DNA of 44,892 nt from Ectopseudomonas mendocina (GTDB lineage: Bacteria > Pseudomonadota > Gammaproteobacteria > Pseudomonadales > Pseudomonadaceae): assembly GCF_007049795.1 (NCBI RefSeq), contig NZ_SCFY01000032.1:1-44892 (forward strand). Direction: 5' to 3'. Shown one piece after another: positions 7,953-16,183 of this stretch. Each line of letters begins with the position of its first letter. Positions within the stretch are counted from its first letter, which is position 1. The position numbers and the translations under genes were made by a program. The notes under the pieces are model-generated. The model was not told the origin of the DNA. It did not search any database and saw only the letters and a list, made by a program, of their open reading frames with translations.

Positions 7953-9305
7953 TCAGGCCAGCTGGCTCAGGTCATCGGTTTCGCGCAGGCGCCAGACCCG
8001 CTCGATCAGCACGCCCGCCTCATCGCTGCTGCGCTTGCCGGCAAAGGCCAGCAGGCGGCGGAACTTGTCTTCCAGCTCTACGCGGCTGAGGGTGTTGCCG
8101 GGGTCGCCCTTGGGCTCGTCGATGGCACCACGCAGGGTGCGGCCATCGGTGGTGATCACCTCGACGCGGCCCAGCCAGCGCTGCGGATAGGCCACATCCA
8201 CCTCAGGGTCCAGGCGCATCTGCACCTTGTCGCGGAAGGCGGCCACGGCCGGGTCTTGCAGGGCCAGGTTGGCGAACTCGGTCAGCTGCGCACTGCCATG
8301 CACGGCGATCAGGCCAAGCACGGTGCCCATGGAAAACTTGGCCTGGTGCACGGTCTGCGGCACCTTCACCCGGCCGAGCACATCGATGGCGCCCTGGTGC
8401 ACACGGGCGATGACGCGCTCGATCTGCTCGTGGCGCAGACCTTCGCGCTGCATCAGGCCAAGCAGTGCATCCGCCGCCGGATGGGTGTGCCGGCAGGAGG
8501 CGTGAAACTTGAACGAGGTTTCCACCAGCGCCCAGCGCCGACCGAGACGGTCCGAGAGCTTGCCTGGATAGGCGTCACTGGACATGCCCGCAGCCATGCC
8601 CTGTTCGCCTTCGAGAATGTTCTGCGCGCCGGTCAGGCCCTGCTCGGTGAAGTAGGCGGCCAGCAGGCCATCAGCCGCGGCCTTGGCGGTGTGCAGTTGT
8701 TTGGAGTCGGCGGCGTCGCGCAGGAATTCCCACAAGCCAGCGGCCTGGGTGCCGGCATTGCCGAGCAAATGGACGAACTGCTGCTGATCGAAGTCCAGCA
8801 GCTTGCCCACCGCCACCGCAGCGGCCAGCGTGCCGACCGTCGCCGTGGTGTGGAAGATGCGGTAGTGCGAGCGACCCAGGAATTCGCCGATGCGAATGCC
8901 CGCCTCGTAGCCGGCGACCGAGGCCAGCAGCAGCTCGCGGCCGGATTTGCCGAGGTCCTGCGCCGCGGCCAGGGCCGCCGGAAACACCACGGTGGCCGGG
9001 TGCAGCACCGAGCTGTTGTGCAGATCGTCCTGCTCCACCAGGTGCGACGATGCGCCGTTGACCAGCGCAGCGAAGTACGCCGAGGTGCCACGACCATTGA
9101 CCAGAATGCGCGCCGGGCCATCGGCCGGGCCCATCTTCTGCGCATAGGCCTCGAACAGCGGGATCGGCCGTGCGCCTTCGCTGGCCAGGGCCGAGCCGAG
9201 CCAGTCGAGGAACAGGTCTTCGGTGCGATCCAGTACGTGCTCGGGAATCTGCTCGTAGGAAAGTTCGGCGAGGAACGCAGCCAGCTGTTGAGTATGTTTG
9301 CTCAT
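7953..9305 (-). CDS. MmgE/PrpD family protein
   Basis: 450 residues from ATG 9305, with GAGG 8 nt upstream; the GTG at 9311 is ignored. The N-terminal helical domain (LAAFLAELSYEQIPEHVLDRTEDLFLDWLGSAL) and HLVEQDDLHNSSVLHPATVVFPAALA are characteristic of 2-methylcitrate dehydratase-like proteins, as is FKFHASCRHTHPAADALL. Relatives dehydrate or isomerise tricarboxylates such as 2-methylcitrate; other members act on cis-aconitate or related acids. It sits within the itaconate operon as PA0881 does in P. aeruginosa, but its role there is not settled by sequence. It may feed aconitate-, mesaconate- or methylcitrate-like compounds into the pathway. Confidence 0.85.
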   Translation of the reverse strand: MSKHTQQLAAFLAELSYEQIPEHVLDRTEDLFLDWLGSALASEGARPIPLFEAYAQKMGPADGPARILVNGRGTSAYFAALVNGASSHLVEQDDLHNSSVLHPATVVFPAALAAAQDLGKSGRELLLASVAGYEAGIRIGEFLGRSHYRIFHTTATVGTLAAAVAVGKLLDFDQQQFVHLLGNAGTQAAGLWEFLRDAADSKQLHTAKAAADGLLAAYFTEQGLTGAQNILEGEQGMAAGMSSDAYPGKLSDRLGRRWALVETSFKFHASCRHTHPAADALLGLMQREGLRHEQIERVIARVHQGAIDVLGRVKVPQTVHQAKFSMGTVLGLIAVHGSAQLTEFANLALQDPAVAAFRDKVQMRLDPEVDVAYPQRWLGRVEVITTDGRTLRGAIDEPKGDPGNTLSRVELEDKFRRLLAFAGKRSSDEAGVLIERVWRLRETDDLSQLA

Positions 9306-9315
9306 GGTCACGGCC

Positions 9316-10479
9316 TCAGAAGGAACGGGGCAGTTCGAGCAAGTGCTCGGCCACGTAGCTCAGGATCAGGTTGGTGGAGATCGGCGCCACCTGGTACAGG
9401 CGGGTTTCGCGGAACTTGCGCTCGACGTCGTATTCGTTGGCGAAGCCGAAGCCGCCATGGGTCTGCAGGCAGGCGTTGGCGGCCTCCCAGCTGGCCTTGG
9501 CCGCCAGGTATTTGGCCATGTTCGCCGCCGCACCAGCGTTGCGCCCGGCGTCGTATTCTTCGCAGGCGCGCCAGCGCATCAGGTCGGCGGCTTCGATCTC
9601 GATATGCGCCTCGGCAATGGGGAACTGCACGCCCTGGTTCTGGCCGATGGGCCGGCCGAACACCACGCGATCACGGGCGTATTGCGCGGACTTTTCGATG
9701 AACCAGCGACCATCGCCGATGCACTCGGCAGCGATCAGCGTGCGCTCGGCATTGAGGCCATCGAGGATGTAGCGGAAGCCCTTGCCCTCTTCGCCGATCA
9801 GGCTGCTGACGGGAATTTCCAGGTTGTCGAAGAACAGCTCGTTGGTCTCGTGATTGACCATGTTGGCGATCGGCTGCACGGTCAGGCCGTTGCCGATGGC
9901 CTCGCGCAGGTCGACCAGAAAGATCGACATGCCCTCGGACTTGCGCTGCACCTCGGCCAGCGGCGTGGTACGCGCCAGCAGGATCATCAGATCGGAATGC
10001 TGCACGCGCGAGATCCACACCTTCTGCCCGTTGATGACGTACTTGTCGCCCTTCTTGACTGCAGTGGTCTTGATCTTGGTGGTGTCGGTGCCGGTGGTGG
10101 GCTCGGTGACGCCCATCGACTGCAGACGCAGCTCGCCGCTGGCGAGCTTGGGCAGGTAGTAGCGCTTCTGCTCCTCGCTGCCGTTACGCAGCAGGGTGAA
10201 CATGTTGTACATCTGCCCGTGGATGGTGCCGGAGTTGCCACCGCAGTGGTTGACCTCCTCGAGGATCACCGAGGCTTCGGCCAGCCCCAGGCCCGAGCCG
10301 CCGTATTCCTCGGGGATCATCGCCGACAGCCAGCCGGCTTCGGTCATGGCCGTGACGAAGGCCTCGGGGAAGCCCTTCTCTTCATCGATCTTGCGCCAGT
10401 ATTCGGCCGGGAATTCCGCACAGAGCGCGCGCACGCCTTCACGGATGGCGTTGAGTTCTTCGTTGTTATAAGCGTTCAT
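9316..10479 (-). CDS. Acyl-CoA dehydrogenase
   Basis: 387 residues from ATG 10479 (MNAYNNEELNAIREGVRALC), with GAGGGA 8 nt upstream; the longer reading to 10524 is rejected. It has the three-part flavin fold: N-terminal helices, the beta-domain MGVTEPTTGTDTTKIKTTA, and the C-terminal helical domain with FGRPIGQNQGVQFPIAEAHIE and CLQTHGGFGFANEYDVERKFRE, the FAD/dimer motifs. It oxidises an acyl-CoA to enoyl-CoA, passing electrons to ETF. It sits between the hydratase and the MmgE/PrpD gene (10 nt away), like PA0879. A methylsuccinyl-CoA or similar saturated relative of itaconyl-CoA is a reasonable but unproven substrate. Confidence 0.9.
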   Translation of the reverse strand: MNAYNNEELNAIREGVRALCAEFPAEYWRKIDEEKGFPEAFVTAMTEAGWLSAMIPEEYGGSGLGLAEASVILEEVNHCGGNSGTIHGQMYNMFTLLRNGSEEQKRYYLPKLASGELRLQSMGVTEPTTGTDTTKIKTTAVKKGDKYVINGQKVWISRVQHSDLMILLARTTPLAEVQRKSEGMSIFLVDLREAIGNGLTVQPIANMVNHETNELFFDNLEIPVSSLIGEEGKGFRYILDGLNAERTLIAAECIGDGRWFIEKSAQYARDRVVFGRPIGQNQGVQFPIAEAHIEIEAADLMRWRACEEYDAGRNAGAAANMAKYLAAKASWEAANACLQTHGGFGFANEYDVERKFRETRLYQVAPISTNLILSYVAEHLLELPRSF

Positions 10480-10547
10480 CGGTGTCCCTCGGAAATCGCG
10501 TCGTGGCACCCGCCGGGCTCCCACGAATCAGTGTTTGCAATCAGAAA

Positions 10548-11375
10548 TCAGTCGAACTGCACGTCGGCGCGCTGCGCCAGGCCGGCCTCGTTGCCCGCCC
10601 AAAGCTCGGCCTGGCCCTCGCCGCTGATGCGCCCGCCCACCTCGAACGGCTGCGGCGCGATCAGCGGGCGCAGGCCGCGGTAGGCGAAGCGGCGCAGACG
10701 CGCCTGCGGATTGGCGCGGCAGAAGGCGCGCAGGTTCAGGGTGGCGGTCAGCGGGCCGTGCACCACCAGGCCGCTATAGCCTTCGGTTTCAGTGACGTAG
10801 GGCCAGTCGTAATGGATGCGGTGGCCGTTGAAGGTCACGGCGCTGTAGCGAAACAGCAAGGTGCTGGACGGCGTGACCGCCTCGCGCCAGTCGCCGGCAA
10901 CCAGCGGTTCGCCACTGCTGGCCTTGGGCGGGCTGGGCTCGCGGTAGACGATGTCCTGCTCCTCGCGGATGGCCAGCTGGCCGTCCTGCAGGTAATCGTG
11001 CTGCACCGTGACGAACAGCAGCGCGCCGGTACGGCCGTGCTTTTCCTCGATATATTTGATGGTCGACACCCGGCTGGCTTCGCCACCCACGCGCAGTGGC
11101 TGGATGAACTCGACACGACCGCCAGCCCACATGCGGTTGCGGTTGTCAGCCGGCGGCAGGAAGCCACCGCGCGCCGGATGGCCGTCCTCGCCCAGACCGT
11201 TCTCGGCGACCGGCTCCTGAAAGAATGCCCAATGCCACAGCGGCGGCAGCGCCTCGCCATGGGCCGGCGTGGCTTCGCCGAAGGTGGCGGCGATGCGCTT
11301 GACCAGATTGCGGCTGAGTTGGTCGTGGACTTCTTCGCTACGACCGATCCAGGCGGAAAAAGCAGAATCACTCAT
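10548..11375 (-). CDS. ich: MaoC/HTD2-type hydratase, probable itaconyl-CoA hydratase
   Basis: 275 residues, two tandem hot-dog halves. The N-terminal half carries WHWAFFQEP, GGFLPP and NRMWAGGRVEF; the C-terminal half carries the hydratase-2 motif RYSAVTFNGHRIHYD followed by GLVVHGPLTATL, with the catalytic Asp/His pair. This is the FAS1-like/HTD2 group that includes mesaconyl-C4-CoA hydratase and the itaconyl-CoA hydratase of P. aeruginosa (PA0878). It adds water to itaconyl-CoA to give (S)-citramalyl-CoA. It is the first gene of the minus-strand operon, facing the divergent LysR gene across 214 bp. Confidence 0.87.
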   Translation of the reverse strand: MSDSAFSAWIGRSEEVHDQLSRNLVKRIAATFGEATPAHGEALPPLWHWAFFQEPVAENGLGEDGHPARGGFLPPADNRNRMWAGGRVEFIQPLRVGGEASRVSTIKYIEEKHGRTGALLFVTVQHDYLQDGQLAIREEQDIVYREPSPPKASSGEPLVAGDWREAVTPSSTLLFRYSAVTFNGHRIHYDWPYVTETEGYSGLVVHGPLTATLNLRAFCRANPQARLRRFAYRGLRPLIAPQPFEVGGRISGEGQAELWAGNEAGLAQRADVQFD

Positions 11376-11467
11376 GGGGGCAGGTTCCAGCTCGGTTCTT
11401 GAGTGAGCTGGAGCATGCGACGCGCGATGCGTTCAGAGAATCCGCATTTATTTAAACCAGCGTTCGG

Positions 11468-11494
11468 ATATGCTTAACACCATATTTCTATATG
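11468..11494. promoter_or_regulatory. Candidate operator: three ATATG/CATAT half-sites
   Basis: Between the divergent hydratase gene (start 11375) and LysR gene (start 11590) lie ATATG (11468-11472), CATAT (11481-11485) and ATATG (11490-11494). Neighbouring half-sites form perfect inverted repeats with 8- and 4-bp spacers. LysR-type regulators often bind arrays of this sort. The link to this regulator is positional. Confidence 0.45.
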
Positions 11495-11574
11495 AGAGCG
11501 GCGTTAGCCGCGATGTTTTCTTGGGAAACCAAGGCGTCGCGGCTAAAGCGGATCGCCGCCCGGCCCCTCCCACA
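11494..11574. repeat. REP-like repeat in the lysR leader
   Basis: GAGCGGCGTTAGCCGCGATG at 11497 and GCGGCTAAAGCGG, CCCCTCCCACA downstream form an imperfect inverted pair, a variant of the GGAGCGGCTTCAGCCGCGA family seen elsewhere in this window. It lies inside the untranslated leader of the LysR gene, ending 16 nt before its start. Confidence 0.55.
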
Positions 11575-11589
11575 GAAGCAGAGGAACCC

Positions 11590-12477
11590 ATGCATTTCGA
11601 TCTGCCTGACCTGCGCCTGTTCATCCATATTGCCGAGTCGCCGAGCCTGACCCAGGGCGCGCGCAAGGCGTTTCTCTCGCCGGCCGCGGCCAGTGCGCGG
11701 ATCAAGGCGCTGGAGGGCCAGCTCGGCAGCCGCCTGCTGTATCGCGACAGCCGTGGCGTCGAGCTGACCCCGGCCGGCCAGCGCCTGCTGCAGCACGCGC
11801 GGCTGATCATGCGTCAGGTGGATTACCTGAAGAGCGAATTCACCGAATACGGCACCGATGCCGCCGGGCATATCCGCATCTTCGCCAACACCACGGCAGT
11901 GACCGAATTTCTCCCCGAGGTGCTGGCCGGCTTTCTCGCCGAACGCCCGGGCGTCACCGTCGACCTGCAGGAGCGCCTCAGCCGCGACATCGTTCGTGGC
12001 GTACTCGATGGCGCGGCAGATCTGGGCATTATCGCCGGCCCGGTGCAGGCGCCGGGGCTGCAGGTGCTGCACTTCAGCACCGACCGCCTGGTGCTGGCCG
12101 TCCCCCTGGGCCATGCGCTGGCACAGCGGCAATCGGTGAGTTTCGCCGACACTCTCGCCTACCAGCACATCGGCCTGCACGAAGGCAGCACCCTACTGAG
12201 TTTTTTGCGTGAGCAAGTGGAAGAACTCGGCGGCAACCTGGCCCTGCGCATCCAGGTCTCGAGCTTCGAGGCGATCTGCCGGATGATCGAAGGCGGCGTC
12301 GGCATCGGTATCATTCCCGAGTCGGCCGCACGCCGGCACAGCCGCACCATGCAACTGGCCATCCTGCAACTGGACGAAGCCTGGGCGGTGCGCGAGCGCA
12401 GCATGCTGGTACGTGAGCTGGATGCGCTGCCGGGCAGCGTACGCGCGCTGATCGACCGGCTGAACCAGGGCGTCTAG
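11590..12477 (+). CDS. ripR: LysR-family regulator of the itaconate operon
   Basis: 295 residues from ATG 11590 (MHFDLPDLRLFIHIAES), with AGAGGAA 5-11 nt upstream; the in-frame extension to 11470 covers a REP-like repeat and is not coding. Winged HTH in residues 1-60, effector domain from about 90, with IQVSSFEAICRMIEGGVGIGIIPES in the second lobe. It is divergent from the hydratase gene, the arrangement of PA0877/PA0878, where the regulator has been called RipR. It probably activates the operon in response to itaconate or an itaconate-derived CoA ester. It is a paralogue of the LysR at 1386-2306. Confidence 0.85.
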   Translation: MHFDLPDLRLFIHIAESPSLTQGARKAFLSPAAASARIKALEGQLGSRLLYRDSRGVELTPAGQRLLQHARLIMRQVDYLKSEFTEYGTDAAGHIRIFANTTAVTEFLPEVLAGFLAERPGVTVDLQERLSRDIVRGVLDGAADLGIIAGPVQAPGLQVLHFSTDRLVLAVPLGHALAQRQSVSFADTLAYQHIGLHEGSTLLSFLREQVEELGGNLALRIQVSSFEAICRMIEGGVGIGIIPESAARRHSRTMQLAILQLDEAWAVRERSMLVRELDALPGSVRALIDRLNQGV

Positions 12478-12503
12478 CGCCGGCGAAATTCCGCGCAAAA
12501 AAA

Positions 12504-12640
12504 GGGCGACCAATTGGTCGCCCGCCCATTCAAGGCATTCCTCGAAAGGAATGCGGAAACGCTTGCACCCAAATCACGCAGGATGATCGGGACGGCCTCA
12601 GTGTCGCCGCCGGTGCCTGCCCTGCCTATTGCACCAAGGT
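12504..12640 (-). ncRNA. Possible minus-strand small RNA ending in a strong terminator
   Basis: On the minus strand, GGGCGACC-AATT-GGTCGCCC (12504-12523) is followed directly by seven T residues, a textbook intrinsic terminator. A second perfect hairpin (GCATTCCT-CGAA-AGGAATGC, plus-strand 12535-12554) lies just upstream of it. No minus-strand gene ends here: the nearest to the right is phhR, which stops at 13345 beyond the deaminase gene. A short independent transcript is therefore likely, but the 5' end shown is a guess and I recognise no RNA family. Confidence 0.35.
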
Positions 12641-12703
12641 CGTAGGGCACGTGACCAATGGCGGGCCATACTCCGGCAACATTTCGCCGGCCATGGAGAC
12701 GCC

Positions 12704-13258
12704 ATGAACACCGAGCACCTCGCCCTGTTGCAGCAGGCGCCAGCCAGCACTCACGACGATGACACCTGGGCCAGGCTGTGCTGCGAACAAGCCCTGCTGG
12801 CACTCGAAGAAGGCTGTTATGCGGTCGGCGCACTGCTAGTGGATGGCGCAGGTGAATTGCTGTGCAGCGCTCGCAACCAGGTGTTCACCTCGACTTACAG
12901 CAGCGCCGCCCACGCCGAGATGCGGGTGCTCGACCAGCTCGAAAGCGAGCATGCGCAAGTCGACCGCCGAGGTCTGACCCTCTACGTCAGCCTCGAACCC
13001 TGTCTGATGTGCTACGGCCGTATCCTGCTGGCTGGCATCACCCGCGTGCGCTATCTGGCACGCGACCGCGACGGCGGCTTCGCCCTGCGTCACGGCCGCC
13101 TGCCTTCGGCATGGGCCAATCTCGCTTCCGGTTTGTGCGTGGTGCAGGCCAAGGTCGATCCCTACTGGCTCGACCTGGCCGAGCAACTGATCGAGCGCCT
13201 GCAAGACCGACGAGCTATGCGCGAGCGCGTGCTCGCGGCCTGGCGCGGCGGTCGTTGA
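12704..13258 (+). CDS. Nucleoside/cytidine deaminase-like zinc protein
   Basis: 184 residues from ATG 12704 (GGAGAC 4-9 nt upstream). Zinc-deaminase motifs are intact: SSAAHAEMRVLDQL (His ligand and catalytic Glu) and SLEPCLMCYGRIL (PCxxC ligands). The fold is that of the CMP/dCMP and tRNA-adenosine deaminase superfamily. The C-terminal part (LAEQLIERLQDRRAMRERVL) is helical. It lies between the itaconate regulator and phhR with no obvious pathway link. It is unlikely to be the essential tRNA-editing TadA, whose conserved segments differ; a nucleobase or nucleoside substrate is more probable. Confidence 0.75.
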   Translation: MNTEHLALLQQAPASTHDDDTWARLCCEQALLALEEGCYAVGALLVDGAGELLCSARNQVFTSTYSSAAHAEMRVLDQLESEHAQVDRRGLTLYVSLEPCLMCYGRILLAGITRVRYLARDRDGGFALRHGRLPSAWANLASGLCVVQAKVDPYWLDLAEQLIERLQDRRAMRERVLAAWRGGR

Positions 13259-13262
13259 AAAC

Positions 13263-13343
13263 CGTAGGGGGCGCCGTGCGCACCAAAAATCGCAGACCTC
13301 AGCCAGGGCTAGCGGAGCGTTGGTGCGCGCGGCGCACCCTACG
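13263..13343. repeat. Palindromic repeat between convergent genes
   Basis: The 22-bp ends, starting CGTAGGGGGCGCCGTGCGC and ending GCGCGGCGCACCCTACG, are almost perfect inverted copies and would form a long hairpin. It belongs to the same family as 3742-3817. It separates the deaminase gene from the convergent phhR gene (stop 13345) and may act as their transcription barrier. Confidence 0.62.
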
Positions 13344-13344
13344 T

Positions 13345-14898
13345 CTACTCCTTGCCCAACCCGTGCTGCCGTAGCTTGTTGGCGATGGTGGTGTGGGAAA
13401 CGCCGAGGCGCTTGCCCAACTGGCGGCTGCTGGGATGGTCGCGGAATAGCCGCTCCAGCACCGCCTTCTCGAAGCGGCCGAGAATATCGTCGAGGCCGCC
13501 TTCCACCGAAAACTCGCCCAACGGCTGCGGCGCGCCGTAGTCCGGCAGACGAATGTGCTCGGCCTTCACCGTGCCGCCATCGCACAGCGAAACCGCCTGG
13601 AACAGCACGTTCTCCAACTGCCGCACGTTACCCGGCCAATGGTAATGGGCCATGCGCTCGAAGGCCTGCGGCGCCAACTTCGGCAGCGCGCAGCCGATCT
13701 GCCGGCTGGCCGAATCGAGAAAGTGCTCGACCAGCGGCGCCAGACCGTCGAGGCATTCGCGCAGCGGCGGGATATGCAGGCTGAGCACATTGAGGCGGTG
13801 GTAGAGATCCTGACGAAACTCGCCATGGGCGCAGAGTTCGGAGAGATCGACCTGCGTGGCGCAGATCACCCGCACATCTAGGTACACCTCCTCGTCGCTG
13901 CCGACACGGCGGAAGCAACCATCCTGCAGAAAGCGCAGCAACTTGGCCTGCAGACGCGGGCTCATCTCGCCGACGCCGTCGAGAAACAACGTGCCGCCAG
14001 CAGTCAGCTCTAGCAGACCGAGTTTGCCTTCTGGGCGCGCGCCCTCGAAGGCGCCGGGGCCGTAGCCGAATAGCTCGGTCTCGGCCATGGACTCGGGCAA
14101 GCCGGCGCAGTTGAGCGCCATGAACGGCGACTGCCCACGCGGGCTGGCCAGGTGACAAGCGCGCGCCAGCAATTCCTTGCCGGTGCCGGTTTCACCCTCG
14201 ATCAGCAACGGTGCGTCCAATGGCGCCATGCGCCGCGCCTCCTTGACCACCGCCGCCATCACTTTGGAGCTCTGAAAGATCGAGTCGAAGCCACGCAATT
14301 CCTGTTTGCGCACGTGGTAGATACGCTCACCGACGCGGTCGGCGCGGTGCAGGGTCAGCACCGCGCCAGCCAAAGCTTCGCTGTCGTCGTGTTCATTCTG
14401 CAGCGGGGCGATATCGGCGAGAAACACATCGCCCTTGATCTTCACCCGCAGGCCGTTGATCCGCGTCTTGTTGGCGCGCACCAGCTCCGGCAGGTCGAAG
14501 TCTTCGGCGTAGCGCGACAGCGCCATGCCCGGCACCTCGTCCACGCGCACCCCGAGCAACTGCGCGGCGCTGCGGTTGGCGGCGACGATACTGCCGCCCA
14601 TGTCGATGGACAGCACGGGGAAATCCAGTGCACCCAGCAGCGCATTGAGTTCCAGGTGACGCCGTTCGCTGGGCATCAGCCCGACGCGCTTGACACCGAA
14701 TACGCCGGCAATGGCCTCGAACTTCGGCCTCAGCGACTGGAACTGCAGATTGATCAGATTCGGACAGTGCAGGTAGATGGCGTTGCCCTGCTCGCCCCCG
14801 ACTTCGCCACGGGCGACGTTGATGCCGTAGTCGACCAGCAGGTTGAGGATGTCACGCAGGATGCCGACACGGTTCTGGCAGTGGACTTTGATACGCAT
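13345..14898 (-). CDS. phhR: TyrR-family regulator of aromatic amino acid catabolism
   Basis: 517 residues in the TyrR/PhhR order: ACT domain (1-70, MRIKVHCQNRVGILRDILNL), PAS (about 78-190), AAA+ domain with Walker A GETGTGKELLA and Walker B-like GGTLFLDGVGE, and C-terminal HTH (RQLGKRLGVSHTTIANKLR). The loop that contacts sigma-54 in true bacterial enhancer-binding proteins (GAFTGA) here reads GAFEGA, so its dependence on sigma-54 is doubtful. It senses Phe/Tyr and activates the divergent phhA-phhB-phhC genes. Order matches PA0873-PA0870. Confidence 0.94.
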   Translation of the reverse strand: MRIKVHCQNRVGILRDILNLLVDYGINVARGEVGGEQGNAIYLHCPNLINLQFQSLRPKFEAIAGVFGVKRVGLMPSERRHLELNALLGALDFPVLSIDMGGSIVAANRSAAQLLGVRVDEVPGMALSRYAEDFDLPELVRANKTRINGLRVKIKGDVFLADIAPLQNEHDDSEALAGAVLTLHRADRVGERIYHVRKQELRGFDSIFQSSKVMAAVVKEARRMAPLDAPLLIEGETGTGKELLARACHLASPRGQSPFMALNCAGLPESMAETELFGYGPGAFEGARPEGKLGLLELTAGGTLFLDGVGEMSPRLQAKLLRFLQDGCFRRVGSDEEVYLDVRVICATQVDLSELCAHGEFRQDLYHRLNVLSLHIPPLRECLDGLAPLVEHFLDSASRQIGCALPKLAPQAFERMAHYHWPGNVRQLENVLFQAVSLCDGGTVKAEHIRLPDYGAPQPLGEFSVEGGLDDILGRFEKAVLERLFRDHPSSRQLGKRLGVSHTTIANKLRQHGLGKE

Positions 14899-15025
14899 GG
14901 CTCAGGCTCTTGTTGTTATGGCCGCCGCTAGGTCGCAGAAATCGACGATGGCAGCACAATTTCCGTCAAGAATATGTGACACCAAAATCAACCAGCAAGC
15001 CGGATATTCGCCATCCCGGCAAAAT

Positions 15026-15043
15026 CGTAATCAAAATTTTACA
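15026..15043. promoter_or_regulatory. Candidate PhhR/TyrR box upstream of phhA
   Basis: CGTAATCAAAATTTTACA matches the TyrR/PhhR pattern TGTAAA-N6-TTTACA with one half-site perfect and the other 4 of 6. It lies 112 bp before the phhA start in the phhR-phhA gap. I could not find a convincing sigma-54 GG-N10-GC promoter. Confidence 0.5.
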
Positions 15044-15154
15044 GTTTCTGCACCCTGCGCAAGTCAAAGCCTCTCACCCGCCTGCTTTCAACCCGAGCAA
15101 TCAGCGGCATGCTCGGGTCAAGACAAGAACAACAGCCCCCTCAAGGAGGCAGCG

Positions 15155-15940
15155 ATGAAGAGTACGCAGTACCTGGCCCGGGAACCGGACGAGAGTGGCT
15201 TTATCCATTACCCGGAAAGCGAGCATCAGGTGTGGAATACCCTGATCACCCGCCAGCTGGAGGTGATCCAGAACCGCGCCTGCCAGGAATACCTGGACGG
15301 TATCGAGCAACTCGACCTGCCGCTGGAGCGCATTCCGCAGCTCGGCGAGATCAACCGTGTGCTCGAAGCCAGCACCGGCTGGCGCGTGGCTCGGGTGCCG
15401 GCGCTGATCCCGTTCCAGACCTTCTTCGAGCTGCTGGCCAGCAAGCAGTTTCCCGTCGCCACCTTTATCCGCACACCCGAGGAGCTGGACTACCTGAAGG
15501 AACCGGACATCTTCCATGAGATATTCGGCCACTGCCCGATGCTGACCAACCCCTGGTTCGCCGAATTCACCCACACCTATGGCAAGCTCGGCCTTCAGGC
15601 CACGAAAGAGCAGCGCGTCTATCTGGCGCGGCTGTACTGGCTGACCATCGAATTCGGCCTGCTCGACACCCCACAGGGCCGGCGCATCTATGGCGGCGGC
15701 ATCCTCTCCTCGCCGAAGGAAACCCTCTACGCCCTGTCCGACGTGCCCGAGCACCAGGCGTTCGATGCGCTGGAAGCGATGCGCACGCCGTATCGCATCG
15801 ATATCCTGCAGCCGGTGTACTTCGTCCTGCCCGAGCTCAAGCGCCTGTTCGAGCTGGCTCAGGAGGACATCATGGCGCTGGTGCATCAGGCCATGGCGCT
15901 CGGCCTGCACGCACCGAAATTTCCGCCGAAAGCCGCGTAG
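15155..15940 (+). CDS. phhA: Phenylalanine 4-monooxygenase
   Basis: 261 residues from ATG 15155, preceded by AAGGAGG; bacterial enzymes are about 262 long, so the upstream in-frame extension is not used. It is the catalytic domain only, without the ACT domain of animal enzymes. Iron ligands lie in DIFHEIFGHCPML (two His) and in YWLTIEFGLL (Glu). RVPALIPFQTFFELLASKQFP and the GGGILSSPKETLYAL segment are conserved. It converts L-phenylalanine to L-tyrosine with O2 and tetrahydropterin. The cofactor is recycled by PhhB, encoded downstream. Regulated by divergent PhhR. Confidence 0.97.
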   Translation: MKSTQYLAREPDESGFIHYPESEHQVWNTLITRQLEVIQNRACQEYLDGIEQLDLPLERIPQLGEINRVLEASTGWRVARVPALIPFQTFFELLASKQFPVATFIRTPEELDYLKEPDIFHEIFGHCPMLTNPWFAEFTHTYGKLGLQATKEQRVYLARLYWLTIEFGLLDTPQGRRIYGGGILSSPKETLYALSDVPEHQAFDALEAMRTPYRIDILQPVYFVLPELKRLFELAQEDIMALVHQAMALGLHAPKFPPKAA

Positions 15941-16029
15941 ACCGTGACTTCTCATTACGCACGAATGGCGCTGCCCTCTCGAATCGCCGCATGGGCGCGC
16001 CTTCTAAACAATGGTGCGATCCGCCGTTC

Positions 16030-16120
16030 TGTAGGAGCGCCGCCCCGGCGCGAAACGATTGCGGCCTTACTCCATCATCGGCGTTGCCCGCTCGATTCGC
16101 CGCGGGGCGCGGCTCCTACA
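16030..16120. repeat. REP-like inverted pair between phhA and phhB
   Basis: TGTAGGAGCGCCGCCCCGGCG at one end and CGCGGGGCGCGGCTCCTACA at the other form an inverted pair about 90 bp apart. It lies in the 243-bp gap between phhA and phhB and may stabilise the phhA message or reduce read-through. Confidence 0.6.
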
Positions 16121-16183
16121 CTCGATGGTTAACTGATAGGCAGCAGCCTGATTCACCTAAATTTCTTACCCGGGAGAACCCCA

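Noticed and set aside
11470..11589. 40-residue extension of the itaconate LysR
   Set aside because: It covers operator-like half-sites and a REP-like repeat; a good ribosome site stands before ATG 11590.
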